From NCBI RefSeq assembly GCF_003073135.1, contig NZ_PGDQ01000027.1, forward strand, positions 1 to 44,742: DNA of 44,742 nucleotides, written 5' to 3'. The DNA is from Euzebya rosea. Its GTDB lineage: Bacteria; Actinomycetota; Nitriliruptoria; Euzebyales; Euzebyaceae. The translations under genes were made by a program, and so were the position numbers. Below the pieces are notes generated by a model that saw nothing but the letters and a program-made list of their open reading frames with translations, had not been told where the DNA came from and searched no databases. Positions 31,270 through 40,406 of the stretch are shown here, piece after piece. Numbering within the stretch: the first letter of the stretch is position 1; every line of letters begins with the position of its first letter.

Positions 31270-32931
31270 CTCGGGTCCGAGCGGCACGACCACGGCGACC
31301 GCCGTCCCGACGCCGGGCTGTGACCTGATCCCGGCCAGCCCGCCGAGGGCCGCGGCCCGGTCACGGAGGTTCTGCACGCCCGACCCGCGTGTGCGCACCG
31401 CGGGGTCGAAGCCGACGCCGTCGTCGCAGACCAACAGCGTCAGCAGCGCGCCGGCTACCTCGACGTTGACCCGCACCTCTTCTGCCTCGGCGTGCTTGAC
31501 GCAGTTCGTGATGGCCTCGGCGACCATGAAGTACACGCCGCCCTCCACCGGCTCGGCGAAGCGCGGCAGCGGGTCGGGCGTCAGCGCCAGGTCGATCGGC
31601 AGCGGGGAGGTGGCGGCCAGGGAGTACAGCGCACCGGTCAGCCCGCGGTCGGCCAGGATCGAGGGGTAGATGGCCTGACCGGTCTCGCGGAGCTGCTCGA
31701 TGACCGCCTCCACGGACCGCCCGATCTCGGCCAGCTCCTCGGAAGTGACATCGCCGTCCAGCAACCGGACGCGCAAGCGCAGCATGACCAGCTGCTGCTG
31801 CACGCCGTCGTGCAGGTCACGGGCCAGCCGTCGCCGCTCGACGTCCCGGACGGTCGCGATGCGCTGCGAGGCGCCCTGCAGCTCCTCGGACTGCCGGGAG
31901 ATGATGCCGACCTGCTCCTGCAGGGTGGCGCGCATGTTCTCCAGCGTGGTCGCCAGCTCGCCGATCTCGTCACGGCCACCGGTGGGGAACCGCTTGCCGG
32001 CATCGCCGCGCCGCACCGCCTCGGCGGTCTCCGCCAGCCTGGTCAACGGGCGGGTGAGCCGGCGCAAGTAGGCGTAGCCGACGACCAGCGCGACCACGAG
32101 CACGACGAGGAAGGTGGCCACGCCAGCAGAGGTCAGGCTTCGCTCGAGGTCCTCCAGCAGCCGGGGCGTCACGACGGCCACCCAGGTGTCCTCCCCGACG
32201 CGGGCGAACCCCACCAGCGACGTGCCCTCGGGCCGCATGATCTCGATCGCGTCGACCATCCCCTCCTGACCGGCGGCCGCAAGCGCGTCCCGGACCAGCG
32301 ACCCCTCGGCGATCGTGGCCCCGGCCACCTCCCCGTCGTGCAGCAGGACGACGTCGCGGCCGATCAGGCGACGCAGGGCGAACGCGCGGGCGTCGTCGAT
32401 GGCGACGACCATGGTCAACCACAACCCGTCGGCCACCCGGACCGACAGGACCTCCAGGACCTGTCCCTCCCGCCCCGTGACGTATCGGGGCACGGCGGCG
32501 CTGCCCTGCGTCAGGGGCCCGATCGCCCCGTCGGCGGGCGCAGCACCCGCTTCCGCGAGGACCGTCCCCTCCTCGGAGGCGAACAGCACCCCGTCCACGC
32601 CGAGGTTGCGCTGCACCTGCCCGGCCATGCGTTGGAGGTCGATCGGACCGGTCGACCGGGACACCCCGTCGACCTGCAGGCTCTGCGCGTTGAAGCGCAA
32701 CGAGGTCATCAGCCGACCCCGGTCGTCGGCCAACGACCGGGCCGCGACGTCGAGGTCGTTGGCCAGCAGCTGCTCGCTCTCCGCTCGGACACGGCTGGAC
32801 GTGATCTGGCGGTCCACCAGCATCGACACGAGCGATGCCGCGGCGAGCGTCAGGCCCAGGGCCAGCAGCACCCTCGTACGCAGGGACCGGGGCCGTCCGG
32901 AGGCCGCCATCAGCGCCATCTCGGCGGGCAC
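31120..32931 (-). CDS. NarL-type sensor histidine kinase
   Basis: A roughly 603-residue membrane kinase. A first helix (about 20-38) and a second (SAGVATFLVVLVVALVVGYAY, about 267-290) flank an extracellular sensor of about 225 residues. A HAMP linker (RRLTRPLTRLAETAEAVRRGD), a coiled-coil segment, HisKA_3 with ERRRLARDLHDGVQQQL (His near 372) and a HATPase (VAEAITNCVKHAEAEEV, CDDGVGFDP, GSGVQNLRDRAAALGG) follow. After the normal family end at VVVPLG the frame continues about 50 residues to 31120, antisense to the DNA-binding domain of the response regulator. GTG 32931, four bases from the upstream stop, is preferred; ATG 32919 is possible. It is the last gene after the ABC importer, so it may sense the solute or its binding protein. 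Confidence 0.9.
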   Translation of the reverse strand: MPAEMALMAASGRPRSLRTRVLLALGLTLAAASLVSMLVDRQITSSRVRAESEQLLANDLDVAARSLADDRGRLMTSLRFNAQSLQVDGVSRSTGPIDLQRMAGQVQRNLGVDGVLFASEEGTVLAEAGAAPADGAIGPLTQGSAAVPRYVTGREGQVLEVLSVRVADGLWLTMVVAIDDARAFALRRLIGRDVVLLHDGEVAGATIAEGSLVRDALAAAGQEGMVDAIEIMRPEGTSLVGFARVGEDTWVAVVTPRLLEDLERSLTSAGVATFLVVLVVALVVGYAYLRRLTRPLTRLAETAEAVRRGDAGKRFPTGGRDEIGELATTLENMRATLQEQVGIISRQSEELQGASQRIATVRDVERRRLARDLHDGVQQQLVMLRLRVRLLDGDVTSEELAEIGRSVEAVIEQLRETGQAIYPSILADRGLTGALYSLAATSPLPIDLALTPDPLPRFAEPVEGGVYFMVAEAITNCVKHAEAEEVRVNVEVAGALLTLLVCDDGVGFDPAVRTRGSGVQNLRDRAAALGGLAGIRSQPGVGTAVAVVVPLGPESVVGALQEEQHRRDTPVEVVGVAQAQLLEDGVGVLLDRAFTDDECVGDG

Positions 32932-32932
32932 G

Positions 32933-34177
32933 TCACTGCACCTGTGCCTGCTCGGCGAGCTGCTGTGCGAGGCCCAGCGCCTCGGCCGCCGACATGCGTC
33001 CCGACAGGACGTCGTCGACGGCGTCGGCGAACGCATCCTGCGCCTCGGGGAAGGCGATCAGCAGCTGGGGCGTCGCGGTGGCGAGCTGGGCGGCGACCGT
33101 CTCCAGCACGGCCGGGTCCAGCCCCGCCTGTTCGAGGAGCGCCGGCTGCGTGGGCAACCGTCCCTCGGTGCGGGCCAGGTCCAGGGCGGCGTCATCGGCG
33201 GTCAGGGCGAGGATGAAGTCCACGGCCTCCTGGCGATGGGTCGACCCCACGCCGACCAGCAGGCTGGACCCGCCCATCGCCGACCCGCCGATCGGGTCAC
33301 CGATGTCGCTGGGCATGGGGGCGGTCACGAAGGCGCGGCCGGGATAGACGGTGTCGAGGGTGGTCGTGTCCCACGTGCCGGAGGTCAGCAGCGACGTCCG
33401 GCCGAGCCCGAACAGCTGCACCTGATCGTCGGCCACGTTCCGGGTGGTCGGTCCGTGGGCCAGCCCGTCGTGGATCAGTCCCGCCAGGAAGTCCAGGGCC
33501 CGGACGTTCTCCTCCCGTGCCAGGGTGAACCGCGCCGTGCCGTCACGGTCGACCTCGACGATCTCGCCGCCGAACGCCCGGATCCAGCCGTAGGTCTGCC
33601 ACGCGCTGGCCCCGATCGACAGCGCTCGTTCCCCATCGGTGGAGGCCGCCTCGGCGAAGGCACGGACCTCCTCCGGTGTGCGGGGAACCCCGGCCCGATC
33701 CACGACCTCGGCGTCGAGCACCATGAACATCGCGTTGATGTCCAGCGGCACGCCGTAGACGGTGTCGCCCCACGTGACGTCCTGCATCGCGCCGGGGAAG
33801 AAGTCGTCGGGGTCCAGCCGCTCGGCCCACAGGTCGTCCAGGGGTTCGGCCTGTCCGCGTGCGGCGGCGGCGAAGGCGTGGCTGTGCACGACGTCGATGG
33901 GGTCACCGCTGGCCACGGACGCGGCGAGCTCACCGTCGATCTGGCTGAACGGGCGGCCGACGAGGCTGACGGTCACGTTCGGGTGGTTCGCCTCGAACCG
34001 GCGGACCACGTCCAGGACCGGCCGGGTGTCGGCCCAGTCGTCGGCCATCAGGACCTGCAGGACGATCGGCTCGATGGGGTCCTCGCCACCGCAGGCGGCG
34101 GTCAGCAGCGTGGCGGCGACCAGCACGGCGGCCACCCCGGCGAGGGGCGGCATCCGGCTCGTGCTGCGGCCACGCAT
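32933..34177 (-). CDS. Extracellular solute-binding lipoprotein (family 1)
   Basis: A 414-residue lipoprotein with signal PPLAGVAAVLVAATLLTAACG and lipidated Cys. The binding-protein fold follows (VLDVVRRFEANHPNVTVSLV; ASGDPIDVVHSHAFAAAARG; YGVPLDINAMFMVLDAEVVD; RTSLLTSGTWDTTTL), typical of carbohydrate-binding MalE/UgpB-like proteins. The start ATG 34177 gives a proper signal; the longer upstream frame runs into the permease gene. It sits between the permease and the histidine kinase. The real substrate is not readable: the associated ATPase and permeases are of the PotABC/FbpBC type rather than classical sugar type. Confidence 0.88.
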   Translation of the reverse strand: MRGRSTSRMPPLAGVAAVLVAATLLTAACGGEDPIEPIVLQVLMADDWADTRPVLDVVRRFEANHPNVTVSLVGRPFSQIDGELAASVASGDPIDVVHSHAFAAAARGQAEPLDDLWAERLDPDDFFPGAMQDVTWGDTVYGVPLDINAMFMVLDAEVVDRAGVPRTPEEVRAFAEAASTDGERALSIGASAWQTYGWIRAFGGEIVEVDRDGTARFTLAREENVRALDFLAGLIHDGLAHGPTTRNVADDQVQLFGLGRTSLLTSGTWDTTTLDTVYPGRAFVTAPMPSDIGDPIGGSAMGGSSLLVGVGSTHRQEAVDFILALTADDAALDLARTEGRLPTQPALLEQAGLDPAVLETVAAQLATATPQLLIAFPEAQDAFADAVDDVLSGRMSAAEALGLAQQLAEQAQVQ

Positions 34178-34218
34178 GCCGACAGTCTCGCATCCACAGC
34201 CGGCGCCCGGGAGGAGTG

Positions 34219-35016
34219 TCACACGCGCTGCCGTCGCCACAGCAGCCACGCCACACCGGACGCGACGAGGGCGATCAGCAGCAGCAGGCTGGACGCGGCG
34301 GCCACGTCGGGACGAACGGCATGGCGGACCTGCGGCCACACGACGGTGGGCAGCGTGCGCACCCGGCCGCCGGCGAGGAACAGGCTCATGACGAGCTCGT
34401 TGAGGCTGGCCACGAACGCCAGCAAGCCGCCGACGGCAATGGCCGGGCCGAGCAGCGGCACGGTGACCTCCCAGCCGGCGCGCCAGGCGGATGCGCCGAG
34501 CGACCGTGCAGCCTCCACCAGGCGTGAGTCCAGCCGGTCGTGGGCGGCCACCAGGACCAGCAGCGCCAACGGCAGGCCCCACATCGTGTGGGCGGCCACG
34601 ATGCTGAGCAGGCTGCCGCGCAACCCGGCCGCCTCGAACGCCACGAGGCTCTGCATGCCGAGGACGACGGTGGGGACGGTGGCGGGGATCACGACCAGGC
34701 CGCTGAGCCTCCGCAGACGTGGGACCCGGGCCATGGCGACGATCAGCGGCAGGGCGAGCGCGACGGAGGCCACGGCCACCAGCACGCCGACCACCAGCGA
34801 GGTCGTCAGGCCCTGCCGGTAGAGGCCGTCGCCCAGCACGACCCGGTACCACTCCAGCGTCACGCCGGTCGTCGGGGTGGGCACCCCGATCGAGCGGCCC
34901 GGGTTGAACGACACCAGCAGGCTGATCACGAACGGCGCCAGCACGAACGCCAGCACGGCCACGGCGAACAGGTGGAAGGCCACCACCCCGGCGCGCCGCC
35001 CCACCCGCGCCATCAT
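34219..35016 (-). CDS. ABC permease (PotC-like)
   Basis: A 265-residue BPD_transp_1 permease with six hydrophobic segments. The EAA loop EAARSLGASAWRAGWEVTVP near residue 175 contacts the ATPase. The N-terminus VVAFHLFAVAVLAFVLAPFV is the first helix. It pairs with the PotB-like permease 58 bases upstream. The start is ATG 35016, with a second ATG immediately after. Confidence 0.92.
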   Translation of the reverse strand: MMARVGRRAGVVAFHLFAVAVLAFVLAPFVISLLVSFNPGRSIGVPTPTTGVTLEWYRVVLGDGLYRQGLTTSLVVGVLVAVASVALALPLIVAMARVPRLRRLSGLVVIPATVPTVVLGMQSLVAFEAAGLRGSLLSIVAAHTMWGLPLALLVLVAAHDRLDSRLVEAARSLGASAWRAGWEVTVPLLGPAIAVGGLLAFVASLNELVMSLFLAGGRVRTLPTVVWPQVRHAVRPDVAAASSLLLLIALVASGVAWLLWRRQRV

Positions 35017-35074
35017 CGTGGCACCCCCCGACCGGTCGGCCCGACGGGGTCGACCGCTGACCGCGACGCAGCGG

Positions 35075-35944
35075 TCACGACGTCGTCGCCCGGCGGAGGA
35101 GGAGCTGGGGCAGGCCGAGGACCAGGCCGAAGGCGGCCACGCCGAGCACGGCCCAGCCGGCGGCCTCGACCCAGGCGAGGTCGACCAGCGCGCGGTCGTA
35201 CACCTCCACGGCGACCGTCCAGTAGGGCGGGTTGCCCATCACGAGCGGGCCGACGAACGCGCCGACACCCCAGACGGCCGACACGATGGCCGCACCCACG
35301 ACGGCCGGCCATGCCGGTCGCAGGACCGTTTCGACCCAGGCCCGGACCGGCCCCGCGCCGAGCGAACGGGCTGCCTCCATCTGCGCCGGGTCGGCCGCGT
35401 GGAACGCCGCGACCAGCAGCAGGACCGGATAGGGGAGGATGACCAGGACCTCGGTGAACACCACCGCGAAGAGGTTGCCGAACATCTGCAGGGGCCGATC
35501 GATGATGCCGGTGCCGACCAGCACGTCGTTGATGACCCCCTGCCGTCCGAGGACCAGCAGCACCCCGTACAGCAGCACCAGCAGGTTGACCAGCTTGGGC
35601 AGGGCGATGGCGCCGATCAGCGCCGCCCGGAGCCGGGGGCCGCGGGTGTGCACGTAGGCAGCGAACGGCACGGCGATCAGCATGCACACGGCCGTGATGA
35701 CGACCGCGGTGCGGACGGTGACGCCCAGCACGCTGCGGAACAGCGACGTGGACGCGACCGTGCGGAGGCTGTCGAGGGAGAGGACCGACAGGTCGACGAA
35801 CGACCCGGTGCCAGGCGGGGGGTCACCGGCCAGGGCCACCCGGACCACGCCGAGGAACGGTCCGACGAACACCGCGAGGACGAACGCCACCGCGGGCACC
35901 GCGAGCCAGCCGGGGTGATGCAGCCAGGCCAGCCGCCTACCCAC
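35075..35944 (-). CDS. ABC permease (PotB-like)
   Basis: A 289-residue BPD_transp_1 permease with six membrane segments and the EAA loop MEAARSLGAGPVRAWVETVL near residue 195. It is longer at the N-terminus than its partner, as PotB usually is. The start at 35944 overlaps the end of the ATPase gene by 8 bases, so the two are translationally linked. Confidence 0.92.
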   Translation of the reverse strand: MGRRLAWLHHPGWLAVPAVAFVLAVFVGPFLGVVRVALAGDPPPGTGSFVDLSVLSLDSLRTVASTSLFRSVLGVTVRTAVVITAVCMLIAVPFAAYVHTRGPRLRAALIGAIALPKLVNLLVLLYGVLLVLGRQGVINDVLVGTGIIDRPLQMFGNLFAVVFTEVLVILPYPVLLLVAAFHAADPAQMEAARSLGAGPVRAWVETVLRPAWPAVVGAAIVSAVWGVGAFVGPLVMGNPPYWTVAVEVYDRALVDLAWVEAAGWAVLGVAAFGLVLGLPQLLLRRATTS

Positions 35945-37031
35945 GGGTCGACCCGTCCGCCGGCAGCAGGCGGACCGCGTCGACCAGCACCCGCACCGCC
36001 ACCCGGTCGCCGACCGCCAGCACCGGCAGCCCGTCGGGCTGGGCGGTCCGGACCGTCAACCGCGTGCCGTCCACGTCGATCCGGTGGGTCGTGGAGCCTC
36101 CGGCGTAGGCCACCGCCACGACCGTGCCCGGCCCGTCGGGGTCGGCCAGTACGTCGAGGGCCTCCGGCCGCACGCAGGCCAGCACGCCGCCGTCGGGCAC
36201 ACCGCTGTCGGGCACACCACCGCTCGGTCCAGTCGGTACTCCACCGCGGACGGCAACCGGGGTCGGCAGGCCCGTCACCACCACACCCCCGTCGACGACC
36301 CGGGCAGGCAGCAGGTTCATGTCGCCGAGGAACGTCGCCACGACGGTGCTCACCGGGCTGCGCCACACCTCGGCGGGGGTGCCGACCTGCACCAGACGGC
36401 CGTCGCTGAGCACGCCGATGCGGTCGGCGAAGGACAACGCCTCCTCCTGGTCGTGGGTGACCAGCACGGTGGTGATCCCGACGGCGTCGGTGATGGTGAC
36501 CAGCTCGTCGCGCAGGCTCTCGCGCAGTCGGCGGTCGAGGTTGGCCAGCGGTTCGTCGAGCAGCAGCAGGGAGGGATTGGGCGCCAGGGCACGGGCCAGC
36601 GCCACCCGCTGGCGCTGGCCGCCCGACAGCTGGTCGGGCCGGCGGTCGGCCTCGCGGGTCAGGCCGACGAGCTTTAGCAGCTCGGCCACCCGGGCCCGAC
36701 GGGTCTCGCGGTCGACCTTCCGCATGCGGAGGCCGAACGCGATGTTCTGGGAGACCGTCCGGTGGGGGAACAACGCGTAGTCCTGGAAGACCACGCCGAC
36801 GCTGCGGCGCTCCGGCGGCAGGCCTACCACGTCCTGTCCGGCCAGCACGACCCGTCCCTCGTCGGGTCGTTCGAACCCGGCGACCAGCCGGAGGATGGTG
36901 GTCTTGCCCGACCCGGACGGCCCCAGCAGCGCGAACCGTTCGCCGTCGGCCACGGCGAGGTCGACCCCGTCGACCGCCCGCACGTCGCCGTACCGGCGGT
37001 GCAGACCGCGGAGCTCCAGCGCGTCGGACAT
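35937..37031 (-). CDS. ABC importer ATPase (PotA/FbpC-like)
   Basis: A 364-residue ATPase. Walker A is LLGPSGSGKTTILRLVAGF near residues 35-53, with Q-loop VFQDYALFPHRTV, signature LSGGQRQRVALARAL, Walker B LLLLDEPLANLD and H-loop VLVTHDQEEALSFAD. The C-terminal TOBE region (about 245-364) contains repeated PDSGVPDGG residues. The start ATG 37031 fits the family; a GTG six bases upstream (37037) is possible, and GAGG lies directly before the ATG. It energises the two permeases downstream. Confidence 0.93.
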   Translation of the reverse strand: MSDALELRGLHRRYGDVRAVDGVDLAVADGERFALLGPSGSGKTTILRLVAGFERPDEGRVVLAGQDVVGLPPERRSVGVVFQDYALFPHRTVSQNIAFGLRMRKVDRETRRARVAELLKLVGLTREADRRPDQLSGGQRQRVALARALAPNPSLLLLDEPLANLDRRLRESLRDELVTITDAVGITTVLVTHDQEEALSFADRIGVLSDGRLVQVGTPAEVWRSPVSTVVATFLGDMNLLPARVVDGGVVVTGLPTPVAVRGGVPTGPSGGVPDSGVPDGGVLACVRPEALDVLADPDGPGTVVAVAYAGGSTTHRIDVDGTRLTVRTAQPDGLPVLAVGDRVAVRVLVDAVRLLPADGSTRG

Positions 37032-37084
37032 CCTCACGAGCGTAGTTCGCGGCGCCGCCCGCTGCGGCTTGCGGTGAAGTCCGC

Positions 37085-39025
37085 TCAGCGGTCGATGCCC
37101 CCGACCAGCTGGGTGGTCAGGACCAGCCGGCGGCTGAGCATCCGCAGCAGGCCGACCGCCACACGGGGGTGGCGGTCGAGCAGCTCGGCCAGCACGGCGG
37201 TCGGCAGCAGCCACGTGCGCACGTCGGTCCCGGCGGTGCACATCGAGGTCGCCGGGCCGTCCGTCAGGGCCGACAGCTCGCCGACGGACTCGCCGGGGCC
37301 GAAGGCGAACAGGGGGATCTGGCCGTCACGCCTGGTCTGGCTGACCACGACCCGCCCCTCGACGATCAGGTGGATGCCGTCGGACCGTGCACCCTCCTCC
37401 ACCAGGATCGACCCAGCTGGGTAACGCCGGGCCTGCAGGCGGTCCGCCACGCGCAGCAGGTCGTCGGTGGCGACCTCGGTGAACAGTGCGGTGGACCGCA
37501 GGAACAGCACGCGGTCGATCAGGTCGTCCATGGCTCCGTCTCTCTCCGGGTCTCGTTCCGTCCCCGCCATCCGGGACGCACACGTGCGCACCCACGGATC
37601 CGGGTGCACGGCCAGCAGGGCACGGGCCTCCTCGGCGGTGGCGGCGCCCACCGTCCTCGGCCGGAGGGTGCGGCCGACCCGTTCCCCGAGCGCCACGGCG
37701 CGGTCGCGGTGGTCGCGGAGGGCGGCGGACAGCTCCGGCACGGCAGCCACCTCGGGCACCGCAACGCACCGCTCCGCGTCGTCGACGCCTGCCTGCCATC
37801 GCTCCACCAGCGCGGCCATCGGCCCCCGGGGAAGCTGTCCCGGGGGGACCGTCCGGTCCTCCACCACCGTCTCCAGGACTGCCAGCTGGCGGGGACCGCG
37901 ACGGTCGAGCCACCGCGTCAGGTCCGCCCGCCGATGGCGCGGCGACTCCGACTGGACCACCGCGACGAACTCGGCGGCCAGGTCGTCACGATCCGCGTCG
38001 AGCAGGGCGTCGAGGATCCTGCCCGGGTCGTAGCCGGCGAAGGCCAGCTCGCGCAGGGCCAGCTCGCCGACGACGGGGTTGGTGCACGCCATGTCGACCA
38101 GGTGGTCGCGGGTGGCGTCGGGCATGGCGACCGCCGCCGCCCACTCCTGCTCCTCGCCCCGGTCCGTCCAGTCGGCGAGGCCGTCGGCGATCTCCCGGGG
38201 GTTGAGGCTGAGCACGTCGACCAGGTCGGCGTGCACGGCGGCGTAGGCGTCGATCATCCCGGCGACGGCGGCACGCCGCAGGTCGGTGCGAGCGTGGATC
38301 AGCAGGGTGGCGTGCGCCCACGCCCGGTCGCGGGCGTCCATCAGCAGCCGCTGTCCGAGCGCGGCGGTGACGCGGCTGACCAGCTTGTTGCCGAGCTTCA
38401 GCACCGAGGCGAACTGTCCGAGCACCGTGTCCTGGATGACGGGGATGGCGTCCCAGGCGATCTGGTTGATGACCAGGAAGTCGAGGTGCCGCACGTCGGG
38501 CACCCCCGTGCGTGACACCGACGTCCAGCGGTCCGACAGGCCGTCGAGGTCGCCGGCGGCGCGGCACGACCCGAGGGTGACGAACGCCAGGTCGTAGTGG
38601 ATGTGGGCGTTCATGCCGAGGAACATCGCCTGCAGGACGTTGGCGTCCCCCGACCGGGCATCACCGAACGCCCGCGACCACGCTCGGCACTGGGTCGGGT
38701 CGCCCTGTGCCCACCGGCGCGACTGCAGCAGGTAGGCGTCGATGAACCGACACGACATGTCGGCGGCGAAGGCGACGTCGCTGAACCTCCCCTCGTCGAA
38801 GCCCTTGCGGACCTGCCGCGAGAAGGCCAGGTACGTCAGGTGGAACACGCCGCGACGGTCGCGGCTGGCGACCAGGCGTTCCTGCTCCTCCGCGAGCGCG
38901 TCGATCCGGGCGTCGAACCCCCGCAGCGTGTACCCCTCGGGTGGAGGGTCCTGCTGGCAGAAGCCGTTGAGGGCGTCGGCCACGCCGGGAGGCGTGGTCG
39001 CCACGCCCCCGAACGGGTTGTCCAC
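37085..39025 (-). CDS. DUF5995-like / HEAT-like / cNMP-binding-domain protein
   Basis: A 646-residue cytosolic protein. Residues 40-270 resemble DUF5995 (FSDVAFAADMSCRFIDAYL and the hallmark FLGMNAHIHYDL). A helical, HEAT-like middle includes VHPDPWVRTCASRMAG. The last 130 residues form a CRP-type cyclic-nucleotide-binding barrel (FTEVATDDLLRVADRLQARR; ILVEEGARSDGIHLIVEGRV; FGPGESVGELSALTDGPATS). The phosphate-binding cassette lacks the Arg usual after Pro (PR-x-A), so cNMP binding may be lost or altered. No helix-turn-helix follows, so it is not a CRP-like DNA-binding regulator. The start is at 39025. It stands between a solute-binding lipoprotein and the ABC ATPase, with gaps of 61 and 53 bases, and could modulate the transporter. 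Confidence 0.75.
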   Translation of the reverse strand: MDNPFGGVATTPPGVADALNGFCQQDPPPEGYTLRGFDARIDALAEEQERLVASRDRRGVFHLTYLAFSRQVRKGFDEGRFSDVAFAADMSCRFIDAYLLQSRRWAQGDPTQCRAWSRAFGDARSGDANVLQAMFLGMNAHIHYDLAFVTLGSCRAAGDLDGLSDRWTSVSRTGVPDVRHLDFLVINQIAWDAIPVIQDTVLGQFASVLKLGNKLVSRVTAALGQRLLMDARDRAWAHATLLIHARTDLRRAAVAGMIDAYAAVHADLVDVLSLNPREIADGLADWTDRGEEQEWAAAVAMPDATRDHLVDMACTNPVVGELALRELAFAGYDPGRILDALLDADRDDLAAEFVAVVQSESPRHRRADLTRWLDRRGPRQLAVLETVVEDRTVPPGQLPRGPMAALVERWQAGVDDAERCVAVPEVAAVPELSAALRDHRDRAVALGERVGRTLRPRTVGAATAEEARALLAVHPDPWVRTCASRMAGTERDPERDGAMDDLIDRVLFLRSTALFTEVATDDLLRVADRLQARRYPAGSILVEEGARSDGIHLIVEGRVVVSQTRRDGQIPLFAFGPGESVGELSALTDGPATSMCTAGTDVRTWLLPTAVLAELLDRHPRVAVGLLRMLSRRLVLTTQLVGGIDR

Positions 39026-39086
39026 CTTCGCTCCTCCTTCGTGTCCGGCGTCGACCGCCAGACCCTACGCCGAGAGCGGTTGGGAG

Positions 39087-40283
39087 CTAGCGCAGCACCT
39101 CGTTGTCCCACACCTCGGCGATCCGGTCGGCGTTGGCCGCGTAGACGTCGTAGGGGTAGTACTTCAACGCCTCGAACTGCGCTTCTGTCGACGGGAAGGC
39201 GGCCGCCCACAGCTCGTCGGTGGCGGCGTACTCCTCGGCGATGTCCTGCACCGCGCAGGCGTACTCGCCGGACTCCGCCAGGGTCTGCTGGTACTCGCGG
39301 CTGCAGATGTGGTCCAGCGCCGCCAGGGACAGGTCGAGGTTGCGGACGCCCTGCGGCACCCCGAAGAACAGCTGCACGTACGCCTCGGTGCCCGTCGGCA
39401 CGGTCCCGGTGACGGGGGCACCGTCCCGGATGGGTGCGAGCAGGCCGTTGCCGTGGATGTTGCCCGCGGCGACCTCGCCGTTGACCAGCGCGTCCACGCC
39501 TGCGGACGTCGACGGCCAGTAGAAGCCGACCTTGTCGCCGTTGGCTGCGGCGAAGGACAGCACCCCCTCGAGGTCGCCCTCCAGCAGGTCACGGCCCTGG
39601 CCGGGATCCATGCCCTCGGCCTCGGCCATCATCTCCGCGAAGGTGTACAGCGACATGTAGGACAGGCTGTAGAGCATGAAGCCCTGCTCGGGCGTCCGGG
39701 TGAGCAGCTCGTTCCAGGTCGTGAACGGCTCGGCGAGCTCGGTGTTGGTGGCAAGGGTCATCGCCGAGGAGATGAAGGGGATCCCGTAGCCCTGGTCGTA
39801 GACCGTGGTGTCGAGCAGGCTCGGATGGAAGTTCGCGGCGGCGTTGGGCACCCTGCCGGTGTCGAACTGCTGGAACAACCCCTGCTCGATCGCCGGCAGG
39901 CCCTGCGTCGGGTCGGTCAGGACCACGTCGAAGGGCGGGGCGTCGTCGGGCGCGGCCTCCAGGCGGGCGATCCCTTCGGTCCACGCCGAGTCGATCGTCA
40001 CCGTCGCCCCCGTCAGGGCCTCGAACTGCGGGACGAAGTTGGCGCGGTACAGGTCCTCGGTCAGCCCCGAGTAGACCAGCAGGGTGATCTCCTCACCCGC
40101 GAAGTCCCCACCGCCGGCGGGCGACTCCGCGGCGGTCGCCCCGGTGGTCGCCGTGGGGGTGGTTGCCGTGGCGACCGGGTCGTCGTCGCCCGCGCAGGCA
40201 CCGAGGAGGGGGATGGCACCGGCCGCACCGGCCAGCATGCTGCCGTGCCGCAGCACGTCTCGTCGGGACAGTCGGGATCGCAT
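39087..40283 (-). CDS. Tat-type solute-binding lipoprotein (iron/thiamine/spermidine type)
   Basis: A 398-residue binding protein. The signal has twin arginines (SRRDVLRHGSMLAGAAGAIP) and a lipobox LLGAC, so it is a probable Tat lipoprotein. The fold is of the AfuA/FbpA/ThiB-like class 2 family: LLVYSGLTEDLYRANFVPQF, then FDVVLTDPTQGLPAIEQG and GIPFISSAMTLATNTEL. No permease adjoins it directly, but the ABC ATPase and two permeases lie two genes downstream on the same strand. The transporter may therefore use two binding proteins. ATG 40283 follows TGGAG. It is divergent from the hydrolase at 40407. Confidence 0.85.
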   Translation of the reverse strand: MRSRLSRRDVLRHGSMLAGAAGAIPLLGACAGDDDPVATATTPTATTGATAAESPAGGGDFAGEEITLLVYSGLTEDLYRANFVPQFEALTGATVTIDSAWTEGIARLEAAPDDAPPFDVVLTDPTQGLPAIEQGLFQQFDTGRVPNAAANFHPSLLDTTVYDQGYGIPFISSAMTLATNTELAEPFTTWNELLTRTPEQGFMLYSLSYMSLYTFAEMMAEAEGMDPGQGRDLLEGDLEGVLSFAAANGDKVGFYWPSTSAGVDALVNGEVAAGNIHGNGLLAPIRDGAPVTGTVPTGTEAYVQLFFGVPQGVRNLDLSLAALDHICSREYQQTLAESGEYACAVQDIAEEYAATDELWAAAFPSTEAQFEALKYYPYDVYAANADRIAEVWDNEVLR

Positions 40284-40392
40284 CGGGGCTCCAGTCAGGG
40301 AGAGGTCGTCGTGTCGTTGTTCGGCACTGCCGGCCTCGCGGTTGGGCACTGCATGCACCGTCGACGCGAACCGCACCACGCCGCCGAGCCGT

Positions 40393-40398
40393 TAGCAT
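40393..40398 (+). promoter_or_regulatory. -10 element of a leaderless hydrolase gene
   Basis: TAGCAT ends 8 bases before the GTG at 40407, so transcription would start at or next to the start codon. No ribosome site is present. The -35 is not evident. Confidence 0.4.
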
Positions 40399-40406
40399 CC
40401 CACAAC

